From Bolinopsis microptera (taxonomy: Eukaryota > Ctenophora > Tentaculata > Lobata > Bolinopsidae), in the NCBI RefSeq assembly GCF_026151205.1, contig NC_087078.1, positions 8,696,675 through 8,760,674 of the forward strand: a DNA stretch of 64,000 nucleotides, written 5' to 3'. This document shows, in pieces, positions 58,862 through 64,000 of the stretch. Each line of letters opens with the position of its first letter. The first letter of the stretch is position 1. The position numbers were made by a program, and so were the translations under genes. The notes under the pieces are model-generated. The model was not told where the DNA came from. It saw nothing but the letters and a program-made list of their open reading frames with translations, and searched no databases.

Positions 58862-59269
58862 GGGGGGGGGGGGGGGGGGGCCAAGTGGATATTTGTAGAT
58901 ATTTGTAGATTAATGTAGTATGGATAATCCACGAAAAAAGTGGATGACATTCTACAAATTTATACATTTATCTCCAAAAATCCAGTAGAATTTCTGGGCA
59001 CATATTTGAGATTACATTTTTTGTAGATAAATGTAGATATTTGTAGATTATTGTCAATGGATAATTCACGAAAATTCTACAAATTCTACAAATTTATACA
59101 TTTATCTCCAAAAATCCAGTAGAATTTCTGGGCACATATTTGAGGTATACATTTTTTGTAGATAAATGTAGATATTTGTAGATTATTGTAATGGATAATT
59201 CATGAAAAAAGTGGATGACATTATCCAAATATCTACAAATATCCACTTGGCCCCCCCCCCCCCCCCCCC
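58862..59269. mobile_element. Poly-G-bounded inverted-repeat element
   Basis: It begins with 19 G then CCAAGTGGATATTTGTAGATA, and ends with the exact reverse complement and 19 C. TATAATA flanks both ends (58855-58861 and 59270-59276), a likely 7-base target duplication. Inside, a block of about 140 bases (TTATACATTTATCTCCAAAA..., GTAGATAAATGTAGATATTT) is present twice. There is no coding capacity. Confidence 0.85.
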
Positions 59270-59832
59270 TATAATAGTTAATTACCAGTAACAAGATATG
59301 AAACTATGGTAAACTGGCCATTGTTCCTAGGGATCAAAGAACGGAGCCGGGGGAAAGGCAAAAGAGACCGAATCTTACTGCTTAAGTAGTCTAAGTAATT
59401 TCAGAGAAGAATCTCCTGTAAGCCAAGCGAGACAGAGAAGTGACACTAAACCCGTTGTCTGCAAAACAACACTTACAACACTAAACATGCTAGTCCTCTG
59501 CAAAACAACGCTTTACTATGAGAAAGCTTGCGGAGCAACAGTAGTGAAGTTAGGATGATTGCTACAAATGGGGTATAACGACAAACATTATCACTCAAAT
59601 ATGGTCAAAACGTAAAACTAGAAAGCTTAGCATCGCCGTCAAACTAAATATCTCGATACACAGTACAGAGAGTAGACGAGTAGAGTGCCTGTTAGCAAGT
59701 GTCTAAGTTTTATTGCTATTTAATGTGAGGACCCCACGTGGTGTATGATAAAGTAGAGACTAGTGACCAGAGAGAGAGACAGCTTAACAAACTATTGACG
59801 AGGTAGTTGACGAGGGTGTTGGACGTGTGGTG

Positions 59833-60370
59833 GCATGGGATACGTTGCTGGGTGATAAGGAACGTTGCTGGGTGAAAAGGAACGTTGCTGGGTGATAAGG
59901 AACGTTGCTGGGTGATAAGGAACGTTGCTGGGTGAAAAGGAACGTTGCTGGGTGATAAGGAACGTTGCTGGGTGATAAGGAACGTTGCTGGGTGATAAGG
60001 AACGTTGCTGGGTGATAAGGAACGTTGCTGGGTGATAAGGAACGTTGCTGGGTGATAAGGAACGTTGCTGGGTGATAAGGAACGTTGCTGGGTGAAAAGG
60101 AACGTTGCTGGGTGATAAGGAACGTTGCTGGGTGATAAGGAACGTTGCTGGGTGATAAGGAACGTTGCTGGGTGAAAAGGAACGTTGCTGGGTGATAAGG
60201 AACGTTGCTGGGTGATAAGGAACGTTGCTGGGTGATAAGGAACGTTGCTGGGTGATAAGGAACGTTGCTGGGTGATAAGAAACGTTGCTGGGTGATAAGG
60301 AACGTTGCTGGGTGATAAGGAACGTTACTGGGTGATAAAGAACGTTGCTGGGTGACAAAGGAAGGTTGCT
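59833..60370 (+). repeat. 20-bp satellite, about 27 copies
   Basis: The unit is GGAACGTTGCTGGGTGATAA with occasional T-to-A change. As 20 is not a multiple of 3, a minus-strand frame stays open as a 20-residue repeat, which is a by-product of the array. Confidence 0.95.
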
Positions 60371-60478
60371 AGCCATGAAGGAACGTTGTTCAGCTATTGG
60401 AAAAGTAAGACGGCGTTTGAATGGGAATGAATACTGTAAATTAATAGATTCCTTTCAAATCTATTAATCAAACTATCT

Positions 60479-60538
60479 GTTTAACAGTAGTGTTGAAAGT
60501 ATTATTATTTAAATAATTTCAACACTACTGTTAAACTA
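60479..60538. repeat. Perfect 20-bp hairpin
   Basis: GTTTAACAGTAGTGTTGAAA and its exact complement flank an AT-rich loop of about 18 bases. The following 200 bases include a TGTCACACCTACTGT motif, so it may be part of a decayed transposon. Confidence 0.65.
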
Positions 60539-60539
60539 A

Positions 60540-63500
60540 TTTTTTAGTGGTTCTGAAATATAGAGGGTGTGTCACACCTACTGTAATTAATTAAATTTGA
60601 CGAAACTTTCAGGAAATCTAAGTTTGACCCATACCGTATCTATAAGTATAATCTCTGAAATTTCTGTGCAATTCTAAGAAGAATTACGCGAGCTTGAGTT
60701 ATTAAAGGGTTGCGTGTGAGAAGTTACTTCTGGGCCACCCTGTACTTGAAGCTCTCGTTAAAAGGTATAATAAAATTCACTATAATAAACGCGACGTACG
60801 CCCGATAGTTCAATTTAATGTGATTCTAACAACGTTTTCTGATGAAAACAGCAAACGCAACCAGAAGATTGGCTGATGATTTACGTTACTAGGCAGCAGG
60901 AAAGGAAAATTGTCCATTACTAGATTAAACCTGGATTTAAATCCAAACTGGCTAGAAAAGAGTCCCAGGCCAAATTAAACGACTTAATAATTTAATAAGG
61001 CGTACTAATAAAGAACAATGGCTGGCGGACAACACTGGATACTACACATTAAGCCAGTCAACCAAGCCCGTCTACACAAGCAAGTCACGTGAGTACACAC
61101 ATGACACCCAACACAGTACGTTACCATGACAAACAGAGGGGGCGGGAACATGTGAGCACCGTTACCATGGCAACATGACCCAGGCAGGGTCACGAGTTAG
61201 ATAGACAGACCAGTCTAGACCAATCAGAGGGAGGAATGAGAGGAGGTAAACACACTCTGGTACGTGGTGTTTATACCTCAGCTAAAAGTCCGGTCTAGTC
61301 GGACGGACTAGTGGGAAATTTCAGGTATTATTAATCAGTGCCGTCATTAAATAATGTCTTACTTTCCTTGGGAACCCAGGTTTATTGTAGAGATTAAATG
61401 AGCTGTTTTATGTTCGTTCTTTCGGATGTTGACGGTACTTAGCGAGAGGGTGGCGTCAGGATTATAAATATTAAATAACAGAGCAATAAGACAATGCTAA
61501 CAGTTAATCCATTGTGTGGTGAGGCAGGCTTTATTGCACGAGTGGTGTGTCACCATGGTAACACGTGCATCACCATGATAACAAGATGGCCGCCTGGTGA
61601 CAAGCAGGTGCCAGGATTTCCTAAACAGACAGATCTCCAAAATCTTCCTTTTAATTAATAATGTTCGTTCTATGCAGTGCTAAGCTGTATAACATATTTA
61701 TGGGACGCCCAACTCGCATCATTACTCTTGTCACTGCGGTAAAAACAACACTAAACAAATCTAAAATTCATTACATTGCTAAAGATCAGCGTATTTTATC
61801 TGACTTTCAGAGGACTGGAAAATCGCAGAATTAAAGCGGAACAGCACAGATCCCCGCAGTTGAAGATAGCAATGAAAACGTCTATATTACGTTATTTTAC
61901 GCTATACCGTCCGCATTCTGACTAACAACAAGCAGTTAGGTCACGTGATACGGTCCTCCAGATACCCGATACACTGTAACATTAGTGCGTGTAGCGGATA
62001 TCATATCAGCTATCAACCTTACCCAACATTCGTATCTTATCACAACTCTAGTGCTCCCATGCCTTTCCTCAGGCGGTCACATGTACCAAGACTCAGGAGA
62101 GCGTGTGTGGCGTGATCACGTGGGGTCACGTGATGCAGCACGTGGGCACACGAGATACTGCACGTGGGCGAATAAAAGATGCGGATTGGAAATAAGGCGG
62201 GAACCATGTGACGAGAGGGAACGCTAGTCTCGTCCTGGGACAGGATATAACAAAACATCTTGAGAGATATTATTAGCAGAGTTATTATACTTAAGTAAGT
62301 TAAATCATGACTCTGAGCCACGTTCATCATTACCCAAGTGAGAATAATACCTGGCAATTAAACAGAATGTAGAATGTTGCCATCAGATGAGGTCACTGTT
62401 CAGTCCGAGCTACGGAACTGCGCGGATAAGCTTACCAACACTGATATCCGGATTTAGGACAGAGTGGACACGATGGAGAGTTTGATGGGCTCAACGACTC
62501 GTCTACATTTTTATTTTGATGATTTCTATTCCAAATGAGCCAGTTAGTATAAATTTAAATCTCTCAGAGTCCACAAATTTTGTGCATTTCCTGTTTAATG
62601 TATGGGAATGAACAAGTAAAAACTGAACTTTCTGTTGTCTTGATAATAATATAAACTAAGTGAAAAAGGTCCAGATTTGACATAAAATGTTAAACTGATG
62701 AAAAGCGACGGTTGAAATTGAGGGGCAGAAGCTGGACTTCAGAACTAGACCAGAACTAGACCCACAACCTGTTGAAGGTTGGGTTCACAGCCAATCTGCT
62801 GAAACGGCAAACACCAAACTGTAATCAACCTCAGGTTTACGGGCACAAGCCGCAATTCCCCCTACATTTGCACGTCGACAGCAGAGGCAGAACATAGAGC
62901 CAATAGCGAGAGAGAACTGAGAGCACGTGTTTAGATGAGGACCAATGAGGAGCCAGATACAAGCACACGTGGGCAGTTTAGAGTTCTATTCTTCAGTTTC
63001 TATTAGAGGATTAATTAGGGCAAACGTGTCAAATTGAGCGTCAATAAGTGTGCTATGTAGAAAGAGAGAGAGAGTACAGCCACCCAATCAATACTAATTG
63101 ACTTCCAATCAAACTAACAACACTCTGCAAAACCACCAGTTAATTTGAGTATATATTATAGAGTTCGAGTTAGTTGTCAAATCTAGATAAAAGAGGTGAG
63201 TTGTCGGCAAAAATTAGGGAAAAATATTATCGGAGAAGACATACAAAACCGACTGGCTGGGATATTAGAGTGGCTGGAATAGAGCACAGTGTAGAGTATT
63301 ATAGAGTGGGATACTGTTGACAATAATGGTCACGTGGGTAACAAGTACAGGTAAACGGAGTGTAAAGTGTGTGTAAGTGTGTGTGGAGAAAGAGGAGGAG
63401 GAGTATATAGATACACTAACTGTGTGATAACTCTGTTGTCATGGTAACAGATCTGTCATAACAGGATCACCTAGTCTGACTTTGTCAAGCTTCTCTTCTC

Positions 63501-63830
63501 ACCCGGCTAGTTCAATGAGTGAAGTCCCTTAATTAAAAGAGAGTCTGACTCTAATTTTGGTACGGGACGTCTAGGTTCCTTTTGTTATAGATGATGTCAG
63601 AGTGGTTTCAGACCATATGTACTACAAATTGTAAAGCCCCCATTGTACACAATATGTGAGGGTGGTTATCTCCGACAGGTCTGTCTCACCCTGTGAATAT
63701 TTACAGATATGAGAGGGAAAAGGAACTTTATTGTTCTAGCTCTCACATTTCTAGATCAGCTGTTCAGTGTTCAGATCTACCGGGAAAAAGAAGTTTACCT
63801 TTTACCAGCTTTCTTGGGAGGTCTACACAA
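60540..63830. other. Gene-poor region with clustered E-boxes and X-boxes
   Basis: No supportable gene. CACGTG occurs at about 61085, 61562, 61940, 62117, 62125, 62140, 62163, 62921, 62963 and 63329. GTTACCATGGCAAC-type X-boxes occur at 61160, 61552 and 63438. Confidence 0.35.
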
Positions 63831-63833
63831 AGG

Positions 63834-64000
63834 ACCAGTAACCAGTAACCAGTAACCAGTAACCAGTAACCAGTAACCAGTAACCAGTAACCAGTAACCA
63901 GTAACCAGTAACCAGTAACCAGTAACCAGTTACAGTTACAGTTACCAGTTACAGTAACCAGTTACAGTTACCAGTTACAGTTACCAGTTACCAGTTACCA
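63834..64000 (+). repeat. AACCAGT heptamer array running off the window end
   Basis: About 14 exact copies, followed by a mixed CAGTTAC/CAGTAAC form. The array is cut by the window edge. Confidence 0.9.

Noticed and set aside
59792-60376. 194-codon minus-strand frame of 20-residue repeats
   Set aside because: It is explained by the 20-bp satellite, which keeps frames open by its period; no start context or domain.

Overview
The window looks like nuclear DNA of an invertebrate animal. Genes are split by short introns with ordinary GT/AG sites, and the base composition is AT-rich. It holds class A and class C G-protein-coupled receptors, an LDL-receptor-A plus GDNF-receptor-type surface protein, a canonical tRNA-Ile(AAT), non-LTR and Penelope-like retroelements, hAT-like miniature elements and many mini-satellites. 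Nothing is bacterial or viral in layout. A cnidarian or other early-branching animal fits the receptor mix and compactness, but that placement is only inference.

Left part (1-7.8 kb): one copy of a 1.77 kb foldback repeat (1115-2888), a class A GPCR with one in-frame stop (2970-4196), and decayed pieces of a ribokinase and of a WRN-type 3'-5' exonuclease (5.2-6.0 kb). Centre (7.8-29.8 kb, minus strand): eleven exons that join in phase into the extracellular part and the first two membrane helices of a metabotropic-glutamate-receptor-like class C GPCR. Its fourth intron is about 15.4 kb. Inside it lie a second class A GPCR (one frameshift), the tRNA-Ile, a low-complexity gene on the minus strand, a 391-bp tandem array, the second foldback repeat and a tandem family of small membrane/basic-peptide genes (20.0-28.6 kb). 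One duplicated unit carries a piece of the host receptor's exon 4.

Right of this (30-37 kb): a duplicated TATA/E-box segment, a 5'-truncated RTE-like retrotransposon and AT-rich DNA. At 37.4-39.8 kb (minus) lies a gene of eight visible exons. It encodes four LDLa modules, an acidic linker, two GDNF/GAS1 cysteine-rich modules and a hydrophobic C-terminal tail typical of GPI anchoring. A Penelope-like element sits just upstream of the LDLa exons. A signal-peptide exon at 50.2-50.3 kb, same strand and same intron phase, may be its first exon. A secreted Lys-rich/Pro-rich repeat protein (45.6-46.4 kb, minus) lies between.

From 47 to 64 kb I see few genes, mostly satellites, a poly-G-bounded inverted-repeat element and DNA unusually rich in CACGTG E-boxes and RFX-like X-boxes. 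Exon structures were read by eye from splice signals, phase continuity and family motifs; no alignment was run.
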